Shown here: positions 50,124 through 58,662 of the stretch, in pieces
Numbering within the stretch: the first letter of the stretch is position 1
Layout: the number at the start of each line of letters is the position of its first letter
NCBI GenBank assembly: GCA_016703425.1
Contig: JADJCA010000001.1
Location: forward strand, 248,001-312,000
Direction of reading: 5' to 3'
From: Myxococcales bacterium
GTDB lineage: Bacteria; Myxococcota_A; Polyangia; Polyangiales; Polyangiaceae
DNA length: 64,000 bases
The notes under the pieces: model-generated
What the model was told of the DNA's origin: nothing
The model's input: only the letters and a program-made list of their open reading frames with translations
Database searches by the model: none
Translations under genes and position numbers: made by a program

Positions 50124-52739
50124 TTACTCGCGGAGCTTCTGGATGACCTTCTTGCTTTCGCCGGCGCTCACGGTGATCTGGACGACCTTCTTGAGGCCTT
50201 GCTCGCTGTTGACGAACGTCACCGTGTGATTGCCTGCCGAGACGGGCACCTTCATCTTCGGCGTGTTTCCGATGGGCTTGCCGTCGAGGAGCACCGAAGA
50301 GGCCGGCACCGAGTTGATGTCGAGCGTGCCCTCGCCCGACGCGGCGGTGGCCGCCGGCTTTTCGGTGGGCTTTTCCGTGGGCTTCTCGGTCGGCTTGGCC
50401 GCCGTGGGCTTCTCGGTAGGCTTCTCCGCGGGCTTCTCCGTCGGCTTGGCCGCCACGGGCTTCTCCACGGCGGGCTTCTCGGTGCGATCCGGCTTGTTGA
50501 CGGCGGCGCCCTTGGGCTCAAGCTCCACGTGAATCGTCTTTTCGGCCTGGCCGTCAGCGAAGCTGATGGGAAGCTTGAAGTCCACGAAGCCGTTCTTCGA
50601 GGCCTCGAGGGTCCACGTTTGCGTGGTGTCGATGTCCACCGAGATCGGGAACGTGGGGATGTCCTTGCGGATGTTTCCCGAGACCAGCGTCACCTTCGCG
50701 CCCGTCGTGGCGAGCGTGATGGTGGCTTTGCCCTTGAGGACCTTGAGGACCACGTTGTCGAGGCTGAGCGTTTCATCCTTCGCCACCGTGACCGACTTCT
50801 CGAAGGGCTCGTAGCGCTCGGACCCGACGACGCGAACCTTGTGCTCGCCGGGGGACAGATCGCGCAAGTCTTGAGGGAGCGCTCCCACTTCGCGGCCGTC
50901 GACGAGGAGGCGCACGCCGGGCTGAGTTCCCGTTACGCGGAGGCCCGTGCCCTTCGGCGGAGCGCTGCTCGTGCCGCTACCGCTCGAGGCACCGGCGACG
51001 CTGAGGTTTGCGACCGCCTCGGCGCGCGCTTCGATGGTGACCGATTGGTCGACGGCGTCGTTGCCGACGATGGCTTTCACCATGTGGTTGCCGGGCGAGA
51101 GATCTTCGACGAGGCACGGCGAGGTCTCGCAGACCTTCCGACCGTCGACGAAGACCTCGACGCGGGAGAGCGTCGCGCCCTTCGAGTCGGTCGCGTTGAC
51201 GCGAAGCTTGCCGTTGCGCGGAATGCCGAGCGCAAGGACGCCGATCACAGCCACGATGCAGACGAGGCCCACGCCGACGTAGAGACCGGTGCGGCTCGGT
51301 GCAGGATGAACCAGCGCTGTTTGTTCGAGCGCACGAGCCGCATGGATGGGCGGGCCGTTGCCGGGCATCGGCATCGGCGCCGTGTGGACCTGACCCTGCA
51401 TCATGTGCGGCGGCATCGGTGCGCCGCTGGCCATGCCGCCGAGGTGCCCGACGGGCCCCATCGGCGACGTGGTGGCTCCGGGTGGCGGCGGCGGGGCGCC
51501 GGGCATTCCCGGGGGTGCGCTCATGCCGGGCGGCGGCGGGGGCGGCGCGGGCATGGCCGACGCACGGGCGAAACCACCCAGGGCGTTCGGCGGCGGCGCC
51601 GACACGGGACGGAAGCCGATGCCAGGCATCGTTGGCGGCGCCGGGGGCGCTCCGGCACCGGGCGGAGCGGGAACGCGTGACGGAGCGCCATCGGGGCGCG
51701 GCGCGCCTTCGACCTTGGTCATCTCGTTCTTGATGGGCTCAACGCGCGTGTCGGTCTTGGTCACCGACTCTTTGGCGTCCTTCGCGTCCTTCTCAGGAAG
51801 GACATGGGTGGCTTCTTCTTCGTCGTCCCACTCCATGTCGAGGCCCGGGCCCGACGGGGCCTTGGCGTCGGCTGCGTACGGCGCTGGCGCCGTGGCGGCG
51901 GGCGCCGGCGCGTCTTGGGAAGACGCGGCCGCAGGGATCTTGCTGTCGCTGGCCTTGCCACCCGACGGCGCGGGCGCCGCGGCAGGCAGCTTGCTGGAGC
52001 TTGGCCGCACCGAGGGCGGAGCCTTGTCGGCCGGGGGGGCAGCCTGGGCCGCCGCGGGCGCGAGGCTTCCGGGTTTAGGGGGCGGCAAGACGGCGGGGAG
52101 CGCGGCTTTCGTCGTGCCGCTCGGCCGCGTGGACGGCGGGCCGCCACCTGGCGGCGGGAGCGGAGGCGGCGATGAAACCGAGCCCGCCGTGGGCGGTGCA
52201 GGAAGCGGTGGCGGTCCCGAGGCCGAGCTCGTGGCCGGAGGGGGAGGAGGCGGCGGGGGCGGCGCGGCTGAGGTCGCGGGCGGCGCCGGTGGCGCGGAAG
52301 GGCCGGGAGGAGGTGGCGGCGGAGGCGGAGGCGGCGGTGCCGCGGAGACCGACCCGGGCGCAGGCGGCGGCGGCGGCAGCGGCGGAGGCGCGCTGGCAGC
52401 CGGTGCCGGAGCTGCCTGGGCAGGCGCGGCGGAGGGCGACGCCGCGGGAGGTGGTGGAGGCGGCGGGGGCGGCGGCGCGGCTGAGGTCGCGGGCGGCGCC
52501 GGCGGCGCGGAAGCGCCGGGAGGAGGTGGCGGCGGAGGCGGCGGCGCCGCGAACGCCGCGTCCGGAGCGACGCCCATCAAGGTGTTCTTCCCTACGGGAA
52601 CCGCTGCAGACATGCCCCCGGAAGGCGGCGGGGGTGGCGGCGGCGGGGGCGGTGCCCCAACGCTTGGGGAAGCCGAGGACTTCTTGCCGAGCCCCTCGAA
52701 GATGTCGAGGTCCGATCCGCCCTTGTTCTCTGCTGACAT
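50124..52739 (-). CDS. Poly-proline, PEGA-domain membrane protein
   Basis: 871 residues. After LDIFEGLGKK, residues about 30-250 hold five runs of 8-11 prolines separated by Ala/Ser/Gly spacers, like formin FH1 regions or ActA. An acidic patch (MEWDDEEEATHVLPEKDAKD) and a second Pro/Met-rich stretch lead to one transmembrane helix (LYVGVGLVCIVAVIGVLAL, about 485-503). The C-terminal part contains PEGA-type repeats (RVEVFVDGRKVCETSPCLVE, LLVDGREVGALPQDLRDLSP, SSVLLDGKPIGNTPKMKVPV) and a PTEKP repeat linker. PEGA domains are surface or periplasmic in many bacteria, so the proline region would be cytoplasmic. The ATG has AGGAG at good spacing. Confidence 0.88.
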   Translation of the reverse strand: MSAENKGGSDLDIFEGLGKKSSASPSVGAPPPPPPPPPPSGGMSAAVPVGKNTLMGVAPDAAFAAPPPPPPPPPGASAPPAPPATSAAPPPPPPPPPPAASPSAAPAQAAPAPAASAPPPLPPPPPAPGSVSAAPPPPPPPPPPPGPSAPPAPPATSAAPPPPPPPPPATSSASGPPPLPAPPTAGSVSSPPPLPPPGGGPPSTRPSGTTKAALPAVLPPPKPGSLAPAAAQAAPPADKAPPSVRPSSSKLPAAAPAPSGGKASDSKIPAAASSQDAPAPAATAPAPYAADAKAPSGPGLDMEWDDEEEATHVLPEKDAKDAKESVTKTDTRVEPIKNEMTKVEGAPRPDGAPSRVPAPPGAGAPPAPPTMPGIGFRPVSAPPPNALGGFARASAMPAPPPPPPGMSAPPGMPGAPPPPPGATTSPMGPVGHLGGMASGAPMPPHMMQGQVHTAPMPMPGNGPPIHAARALEQTALVHPAPSRTGLYVGVGLVCIVAVIGVLALGIPRNGKLRVNATDSKGATLSRVEVFVDGRKVCETSPCLVEDLSPGNHMVKAIVGNDAVDQSVTIEARAEAVANLSVAGASSGSGTSSAPPKGTGLRVTGTQPGVRLLVDGREVGALPQDLRDLSPGEHKVRVVGSERYEPFEKSVTVAKDETLSLDNVVLKVLKGKATITLATTGAKVTLVSGNIRKDIPTFPISVDIDTTQTWTLEASKNGFVDFKLPISFADGQAEKTIHVELEPKGAAVNKPDRTEKPAVEKPVAAKPTEKPAEKPTEKPTAAKPTEKPTEKPTEKPAATAASGEGTLDINSVPASSVLLDGKPIGNTPKMKVPVSAGNHTVTFVNSEQGLKKVVQITVSAGESKKVIQKLRE
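50341..50480 (-). repeat. PTEKP-type repeat linker within the PEGA protein gene
   Basis: The coding strand repeats the 5-residue unit (P/A)TEKP about eight times, with interruptions AAK and VEK. It joins the third beta domain to the last PEGA domain. DNA units are near-identical 12-15 bases, so length may vary. Confidence 0.75.
52261..52543 (-). repeat. In-frame duplicated poly-proline module
   Basis: About 70 bases at 52261-52330 recur almost unchanged at 52474-52543, an offset of 213 bases or exactly 71 codons. Both encode SAPPAPPATSAAPPPPPPPP. Only a few substitutions separate the copies, which suggests recent duplication or ongoing gene conversion within the gene. Confidence 0.75.
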
Positions 52740-52943
52740 CGTCGCGCTCTCCTGCTTGCCGCCAACAAGCTAACTTTCGGAAACCAGTAGTCTATTTCTA
52801 GCCTACGTTGGCATCCAGGGTATGGGTTCGCCGCCGGCGCGCCCACCCTAGCGCCCGTCGGGAACGTTGGCGAGGAACTTCCGCGGGATTTGGAAACCTT
52901 TCGCATCGCTGGCTTGGCTCGACCCGAGGCCGGGCGGCAGCGC

Positions 52944-55625
52944 CTACGGCTTTGGCGGTGCGTTGCCCGCCGAGCTGGACCCCGACGGCGCGGGCGCAGC
53001 CTTCGCGGGCTTCTTGAAGTAGCGGACACGCTGCGATTGAAGGGGCTGCCAAACGGCCGGGGTCACGATCGGCGTGTCGAACACCTTCCGCGCGGCCGGC
53101 GTCTCGCCGCGGACCAGCCGCGCTGCGAGCGGCTCCTTCGCGGGCGCCGCCGGCTCGCCGGCGAGATCGTTGGCGCCCCCGAGCAACGCGCGGCCGTCAA
53201 CGACGGCGATGCGGACGCTGCATCCCAGACGAGCGAAGAACGCGTCGAGCGCAGCGACCGTCGCCCCGTCGCGCGGGACGTCGGGCGCGAGCTCGCCCCA
53301 CAGGAGCATGCCGTCTTCGTCTTGGACGCCAGCGACCGTCCCAACCGACGCTGGGACTGACGCCAACAGCGGGCCACCGGCCGCGAGAGGCTCGGCGTCC
53401 GTGAGGTTCTGGCTGTCACCGATCGCAAAGAACCCTCGCGAGAGGTAAAGGCCCGTTTCCCCGCGCTTGGCTCTACGGCCGAGCATGGTCAGAACCGTGG
53501 GGCTCTCGGCCGCGGTTCCGCTTGCGGCACGCACCGCCTTCGGATCGACCCGGAGCAGGCGGAGCTTTCGCTCAGGATGCGCCGCGTCGAAACGCACCCA
53601 GGTCGTCGCGGTGGCGTAGGGAAAGCCATGCTGCGCGAGGCCCTTCACTCGCCACGCACCCTCGCCCGGCTGGGCCGGCGAAACGGCCGACGTCACCTCC
53701 ACGCCGGGCAACATGTTGCGAAGCGTGAGGTAGAAGAAGTCGCGCGCGTCGCGCTGGATGTATTGGGGGAAGTTCATGTGCATCATCCCCTTGATCATCC
53801 GGCGCGCGCGGTAGCGAAAGCCCGGCATGTCGCGAATGTTTCCCTCGAACTCCCAGTCGGCCTGCAGCGGCCTTCCGAGCGGCGCGAACGACTCGTCGGG
53901 CCGCACGTTATAAAACTCGAAGCCGGCGAGGCCTGGGTTCATGTCGAGGTGCACGGCATAGGTGCAGCGTGCCGCGAGCATCGCGCCGGCGAGGGCCTCG
54001 GCCGACGTGTCGTGCCCCCAGAAGTACGCCACGAAATTCTCTTGAGTGAGGCACACCGCGCTCCGCGTCGTGTGGATGTTGTCGGCCCAGCCCTTCGGCG
54101 TGCCTCCCCACCACGTGCGGCCCCACGGGTTGTGCTTTCCGTTTTCAATCAGTGCCGTCATGTTCTGCCGAAACGACAGGACGTCGTCCGGCACCTCGGC
54201 GCTCGCGTTCCAGGAGCCGAATCCGGTCGTGCCGTCCTTCATCTCGAGGATCGTGGCCGCGTAGGGCTTGGGCGGCAGGTAGAGGACGCCGCTCGCCTGC
54301 ATCCCGAACTCGCCGTGCATGGCCTGAAAGCCGCCGTTGAAGCCGCCGACCACGCGCTTCATCACCTCCGGCGTTCGAGGGATCACACCGGGCCCCGCTT
54401 CGCCGGTAGCGCTCACCGGCTCGACGGTGCCGGCCTCCATGTGGAGCGCGACCTGCCGCGGATCCCACAACGTGATGTAGATGCGCGTCTGCGGCCGCTG
54501 CTTGTCAGGTCGAAGGAATGTGGTGATGAACGCCGAAGGCAAGCCGGCGTTGTGCGCGATGAACGGATCGGACTCGAGCGTGATCCATTTGCCCTCGCCA
54601 GGCAGGGGCGGCGCGAGCATCGGCACAAGGGCGTCCGGTGGCCATCCCAGCACGGGATCGGTGAAGACGACCTTCTCCGTCGGCGGCGTGAGGACGCCGA
54701 GCTCCTCTGCCACGGCTTTCTCGCCCTTGTCGCCCACGAGCTTGGTGCCAAAGCGCGAGAGCCAATCGCGGGCCGTGAAGGCGATGGCCTTGACGACCTG
54801 CATCTTCTCCTCGCCGAACCACGAGAGGCCGCGAACACGATCCACCGCCCACGTCACGAGGTTGCCAGGGCGCGCACGCACGAAGGGGGTCGCTCGGACG
54901 AAGCTCACTCCTTCCAGCACGGCGCCCGTGTCAGGGTTGGCGACGATGCGGCGGCCGTCCGCGACGGCCACGAGGCGCGGCGTCGAAACGGCGCCTGGCG
55001 CCGCCTCCTCGAAGGAGAGCTCGGCGCCCTCCGCCGGCGGGTCGAGGGCGAACGCGTTCTTCGTGATGCCGTCTCGCTGGCCCGTTTGCTGAAGGTTGGC
55101 GATAGCCGTCTGCCAACGCTGCACTCGGGAAAAATCAGCGAACTCGTCGGGCGAGCGCCCGTTGAGACCAACCACCGAGACCGCCGTCGCGACGCCGTCG
55201 ATGTTCGACACGTAGGCCGCGAAGGCGCCTTCACGCGAGAGCACCGGCGCTGACTCGTCGACGCCGGACGAGCGCGTCAGGTTGTAGAGGGCCCCAAGCT
55301 CCAAGAAGACGCCCTCCGGCGACGCGCGCACCGTTGCGAGCCAGAGGTCGTTCGGTTCGCCACGCGCGTGGGCCCGCACGATGGCGCGACCGCTCGCGCG
55401 GAGCGCGCCTGCGAGGCCACCGGCGGCCGTGAGCCACACCACGTCCTTGTCGGTCGCCACGAGGCCTTCGGCGTCGAGCGCACGTGCCAACGCCTCGGAG
55501 CGGTTCTTGGCCGGCGGAGCGCCAGGCCGCCCGAGCGTGACCGCACCAAGGGCCACGAGGAGCGCAAACGGCACGGGTCGGACGCGCCAGGGAAGGCGCG
55601 TCAGGGCGGCCTCGGCCCTCCTCAT
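52944..55625 (-). CDS. Large exported protein with a phosphodiester-glycosidase (NAGPA)-like domain
   Basis: 893 residues. One N-terminal helix (PFALLVALGAVTLG) anchors or exports it. The middle has a region resembling the phosphodiester glycosidase family: KRVVGGFNGGFQAMHGEFGM, then SGVLYLPPKPYAATILEMKD and a WGHDTSAEALAGAM segment, with LHLDMNP-type acidic residues (VHLDMNPGLAGFEFYNV). The C-terminal 150 residues are a separate domain, and the end is Pro/Ala/Ser-rich. Family members cleave sugar-phosphodiester bonds; the assignment is moderate. The ATG at 55625 is preferred to a GTG at 55733. A gap of 204 bases separates it from the PEGA gene, which lies downstream on the same strand. Confidence 0.75.
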   Translation of the reverse strand: MRRAEAALTRLPWRVRPVPFALLVALGAVTLGRPGAPPAKNRSEALARALDAEGLVATDKDVVWLTAAGGLAGALRASGRAIVRAHARGEPNDLWLATVRASPEGVFLELGALYNLTRSSGVDESAPVLSREGAFAAYVSNIDGVATAVSVVGLNGRSPDEFADFSRVQRWQTAIANLQQTGQRDGITKNAFALDPPAEGAELSFEEAAPGAVSTPRLVAVADGRRIVANPDTGAVLEGVSFVRATPFVRARPGNLVTWAVDRVRGLSWFGEEKMQVVKAIAFTARDWLSRFGTKLVGDKGEKAVAEELGVLTPPTEKVVFTDPVLGWPPDALVPMLAPPLPGEGKWITLESDPFIAHNAGLPSAFITTFLRPDKQRPQTRIYITLWDPRQVALHMEAGTVEPVSATGEAGPGVIPRTPEVMKRVVGGFNGGFQAMHGEFGMQASGVLYLPPKPYAATILEMKDGTTGFGSWNASAEVPDDVLSFRQNMTALIENGKHNPWGRTWWGGTPKGWADNIHTTRSAVCLTQENFVAYFWGHDTSAEALAGAMLAARCTYAVHLDMNPGLAGFEFYNVRPDESFAPLGRPLQADWEFEGNIRDMPGFRYRARRMIKGMMHMNFPQYIQRDARDFFYLTLRNMLPGVEVTSAVSPAQPGEGAWRVKGLAQHGFPYATATTWVRFDAAHPERKLRLLRVDPKAVRAASGTAAESPTVLTMLGRRAKRGETGLYLSRGFFAIGDSQNLTDAEPLAAGGPLLASVPASVGTVAGVQDEDGMLLWGELAPDVPRDGATVAALDAFFARLGCSVRIAVVDGRALLGGANDLAGEPAAPAKEPLAARLVRGETPAARKVFDTPIVTPAVWQPLQSQRVRYFKKPAKAAPAPSGSSSAGNAPPKP

Positions 55626-55882
55626 CACCCGCGCCGCGGCCGTCTCGATCGGCCGAGGGAATGATGACCCGGAACGGTGGGACTGCTCGTCGGCCAACGC
55701 GACTCCAACGCTCGCGGGTACCAGCTTCTTCACCTCGAATCCAGTTTTGGAAGACCCAGTTTGGACGGTGCTGGCGGCATCTCCGGTGTCCGACCGCCAA
55801 CGAAGTTGCCGGAGGCCCCCGCGCGTTGCCCGGCAATTGCGCCGCGTTGGGGCTTGGCGCGGAGCGTGCTAAACGAAGGGCC

Positions 55883-56257
55883 ATGCTTCCCGCGACGCCA
55901 GCGTCCGGTTCGGTGGCCCAGCGAATGATGCGCGGCGCGCTGGCGCTCGCCTTTGCGTCCGCATGTGCCGCGCCGACGCTGCCGCTACCACCGCCCGCTA
56001 CGCCTTCCGTGCGGGAGCTCGCCGCGGGCCGCTACCTCCTCGTTGGAGAGCGCGGCGCCGAACCACACGCGATCGTCGTCATCTACAATCGGAACCCGGC
56101 CATGACGCTGGCCGACCGGGTCGAGGCCACCGAGGCCGACGCCGAGGGCTCGTGGCGCCAAGAGATCGCGGCGTCGCCCGACGACATCGTCGACATCTGG
56201 CAGGAGGGCGAATCGACGCGCAGCCCGCCTATCACCATCAAGCTTCCGTCGCGCTAG
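55883..56257 (+). CDS. Small lipoprotein of unknown function
   Basis: 124 residues. The signal MMRGALALAFASAC ends in a lipobox Cys (ASAC). The mature domain is a compact beta-type sequence (VRELAAGRYLLVGERGAEPH, HAIVVIYNRNPAMTLADRVE, DDIVDIWQEGESTRSPP). The ATG has GAAGGG three bases upstream. It is divergent from the large exported protein and convergent with rimO. No family is recognised. Confidence 0.75.
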   Translation: MLPATPASGSVAQRMMRGALALAFASACAAPTLPLPPPATPSVRELAAGRYLLVGERGAEPHAIVVIYNRNPAMTLADRVEATEADAEGSWRQEIAASPDDIVDIWQEGESTRSPPITIKLPSR

Positions 56258-56289
56258 GCCGCTTGCGATTTTTCGGCGATCCCTAGCGC
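56251..56289. terminator. Weak inverted repeat between convergent genes
   Basis: GCGCTAG at 56251-56257 (including the lipoprotein stop codon) pairs with CTAGCGC at 56283-56289 around a 25-base loop that contains TTTTT. CCGCC and GGCGG a little further on can also pair. It may help end transcription from both sides, but the structure is not canonical. Confidence 0.3.
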
Positions 56290-56332
56290 TGGCGCCTCCG
56301 GTTCCGCCTGAACTTGAAGGCGGCCGCACTGT

Positions 56333-57754
56333 TCACGGCACGACGCGGAGGCCGACCTTCTTCTTAGGCGCCGCCTTCTTGGTCGCCGCGCTGACCTCCT
56401 CTTCCACGAGCTCGCCGACGAGGTCGTAGTCGCTCGACTGGGAGATGCGAACGCGCCGCATCTCCCCGGCGCGCGCTTCGCCGCCTGAGAGGTAAACCTG
56501 CCCGTCGATGTCCGGCGCCTGTCCCGCGTGGCGTCCTTTCATGACGAACTCGTGCTCTTCGCTGACGCCCTCGACGAGCACCTCGAGCGTCGAGCCCACG
56601 CGGGCCTTGTTCCGCGCCCGCGCGATCTTGCGCTGGACGGACATGAGCTTGCGGTACCGCGCGCCGGCTACGCCCACGGGGACCTTCTCATCCATGAGGA
56701 AGCTCTTGCAGGTCTCTTCGTCGGAGTAGCGGAAGACGCCCATGTGCTCGAAGCGAGCCCACTCGACGAACGCCGTGAGCTCGCCGAAGTCGGCGTCGGT
56801 CTCGCCGGGATGGCCCACGATGAACGCGGTGCGGAACACGAGGTCCGGGATCGCGTTTCGGAGGCGTTCGACGACACGCCGCTGGCGGTCGATGCCGTGG
56901 CCGCGCTTCATGCGCTTGAGCATCGCGTCGGAGGCATGCTGAAGCGGCATGTCGACGTAGCGGACCACGCGGGGATGGCTCGCGATGAGCTCGACGAGCT
57001 CGTCGTCCATCGTCTCTGGGTAGAGGTAGAAAATACGAACCCACCTTATGCCGGGGACCTCGGCGACGCGCCGCACGAGCGCCGCAAGCTTCGTGCGCTC
57101 CTCCTTGGGCAGCTCGCGCTCGCCGCGCAGGTCGCGGCCGTAGGCGATGGTGTCATGCGAGATGAGGTTGACCTCTTTGGTGCCGGCGGCGGCGAGCTGT
57201 TCGACCTCGCGCACGACGTCGTCGATGGGCCGCGAGCGCTGCTTGCCGCGAAACTGCGGGATCGTGCAGAAGGCGCAGCTCCGGTTGCAGCCCTCCGCGA
57301 TCTTGACGTAGGCGCTGGCGCGCGGGCCGGTGATGACACGGGGGTCTGAGGCGCGGACGACCCAATCGGCGGGGTTGCCCACGAGCATGCGCTCTTCTTC
57401 GTCACCGCTCAGAACGTCCTTGAGGCGGAGCATGTCGCTGGAGCCGAGGAAGTGGTCGACCTCGGGCATCTCGCGGGACAGTTCGTCGGGGTAGCGCTGC
57501 GAGAGGCAACCAGCGACGACGAGCTTCTTCAAGGCGCCGCTTCGCTTGAGCTCGGCTAGCTCGAAGATCGTGTCGATGGATTCCTTCTTCGCTTCACCGA
57601 TGAAGCCACACGTATTGACCACGATGGCTTGAGCGTCTTCGGGGGCGTCTACGAGGCGGTAGCCGGCGCCCTTGGCGACACCGATCATCACTTCGCTATC
57701 GACGCGGTTTTTCGGGCAGCCGAGGCTGACGAAGTAGATGCTCTTTTTGGCCAT
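56333..57754 (-). CDS. rimO: Ribosomal protein S12 methylthiotransferase RimO
   Basis: Adds a methylthio group to the conserved Asp of ribosomal protein S12, using two iron-sulfur clusters and SAM. 473 residues. N-terminal UPF0004 domain with its three cluster cysteines (SLGCPKNRVDSE, VVNTCGFI, VVAGCLSQRY), radical SAM core with CNRSCAFCTIP (C-x3-C-x2-C), and a C-terminal TRAM domain (about 370-435). RGKQRSRPIDDVVREVEQL and YLYPETMDDELVELI are characteristic of RimO rather than MiaB. A Lys/Ala-rich tail is added. Start at the first ATG of the conserved MAKKSIYFVSLGCPKN. Confidence 0.97.
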   Translation of the reverse strand: MAKKSIYFVSLGCPKNRVDSEVMIGVAKGAGYRLVDAPEDAQAIVVNTCGFIGEAKKESIDTIFELAELKRSGALKKLVVAGCLSQRYPDELSREMPEVDHFLGSSDMLRLKDVLSGDEEERMLVGNPADWVVRASDPRVITGPRASAYVKIAEGCNRSCAFCTIPQFRGKQRSRPIDDVVREVEQLAAAGTKEVNLISHDTIAYGRDLRGERELPKEERTKLAALVRRVAEVPGIRWVRIFYLYPETMDDELVELIASHPRVVRYVDMPLQHASDAMLKRMKRGHGIDRQRRVVERLRNAIPDLVFRTAFIVGHPGETDADFGELTAFVEWARFEHMGVFRYSDEETCKSFLMDEKVPVGVAGARYRKLMSVQRKIARARNKARVGSTLEVLVEGVSEEHEFVMKGRHAGQAPDIDGQVYLSGGEARAGEMRRVRISQSSDYDLVGELVEEEVSAATKKAAPKKKVGLRVVP

Positions 57755-57796
57755 GACCTGCTCGGCGGGGCGCGGGGCGCCGCGCTCTGTGCCGCC

Positions 57797-58615
57797 TCAG
57801 TAGCAGACGACGTCCGTGTTGTCCTTGTTGGGCGTGCCTTTCAGCGACGCGGAGCCGTAGGTCGACGTGACCGGCGACTGGCTCCAGCGGACCCAACTGG
57901 AGCGGTCGCTCCACGAACAATTGGCAGGGAAGGCGATGGATACGCCCGGCGTGACGGCGGGGTTGGTCGACGGGTAGGTGACCTTGTCGATCACGGCGCC
58001 GGCTGCGTTCGTGATTTCGATGGTGTCGCCGTCGTTCTTGAGCACGTCACTCGTGCCCCAGGCGACGAGCGGGCCCGGCAGGCCGCCATTCTTTAGCGGG
58101 TCGGCGTCGCCGGTGACGACGAAGGTGCCGTAGGGAGGCAGCTCGAGGTCCGTGGCGACGGTCACCGCGTCGACGCCGCTGGTGCCTCGCGGACTGGCGA
58201 TCTTGACGCCCTTCACGTTGAGGCGGCATCCGCGCGAGCTCTGGATCTCGACCCACTCCGCGGTGTCGCCTTGTCCCGTCTTGGACGCGACCATGATCTC
58301 GACGACGTTCAGATCGCCCGGCGCAATGTCGCCGGTGCACGCTCCGCCGTCGCTGGCGGGCTTGGCGACGTCAACGCCGCCATCGCTCGGTCGCGACGGG
58401 ATCGTGATGGTGCCCGCGTCTTTCGAGGAGCTCGTGACGTTGGTCTCCGGCTCTGTCTGCTCGTCTTCGTAGCCGAAGTCCTCTTCAAGCAGATCGCCGC
58501 CGTCGCTCGTGGCCTTCGCCTTGCGTGCCGGAACCTCTCCGCACGCCAACGCTCCGGCGAGGAAGCCCAGGCCCACGACGCACACCACAAGGGCGCGGAG
58601 ACGGTAGGAGAACAT
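57797..58615 (-). CDS. Lamin-tail-domain lipoprotein
   Basis: 272 residues. The signal LVVCVVGLGFLAGALAC ends in a good lipobox. A DGG/Glu-rich linker is followed at about 95-265 by a lamin-tail (LTD) domain: LNVVEIMVASKTGQGDTAEW, WVEIQSSRGCRLNVKGVKI, LPPYGTFVVTGDADP and a terminal SLKGTPNKDN. Bacterial LTD proteins are extracellular and often accompany nucleases or adhesins. The ATG at 58615 is chosen since upstream residues (to 58648) would spoil the signal peptide. rimO is next on the same strand, 42 bases away. Confidence 0.88.
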   Translation of the reverse strand: MFSYRLRALVVCVVGLGFLAGALACGEVPARKAKATSDGGDLLEEDFGYEDEQTEPETNVTSSSKDAGTITIPSRPSDGGVDVAKPASDGGACTGDIAPGDLNVVEIMVASKTGQGDTAEWVEIQSSRGCRLNVKGVKIASPRGTSGVDAVTVATDLELPPYGTFVVTGDADPLKNGGLPGPLVAWGTSDVLKNDGDTIEITNAAGAVIDKVTYPSTNPAVTPGVSIAFPANCSWSDRSSWVRWSQSPVTSTYGSASLKGTPNKDNTDVVCY

Positions 58616-58662
58616 CGGACAAGTGCAGCTTAGCGCGCCTTTTTGCACCGGCCACCTTACTT

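Noticed and set aside
50341..52700. CRISPR-like repeats
   Set aside because: Repeats are in-frame, codon-scale and code for proline-rich and PTEKP peptides; there are no unique spacers or cas genes.
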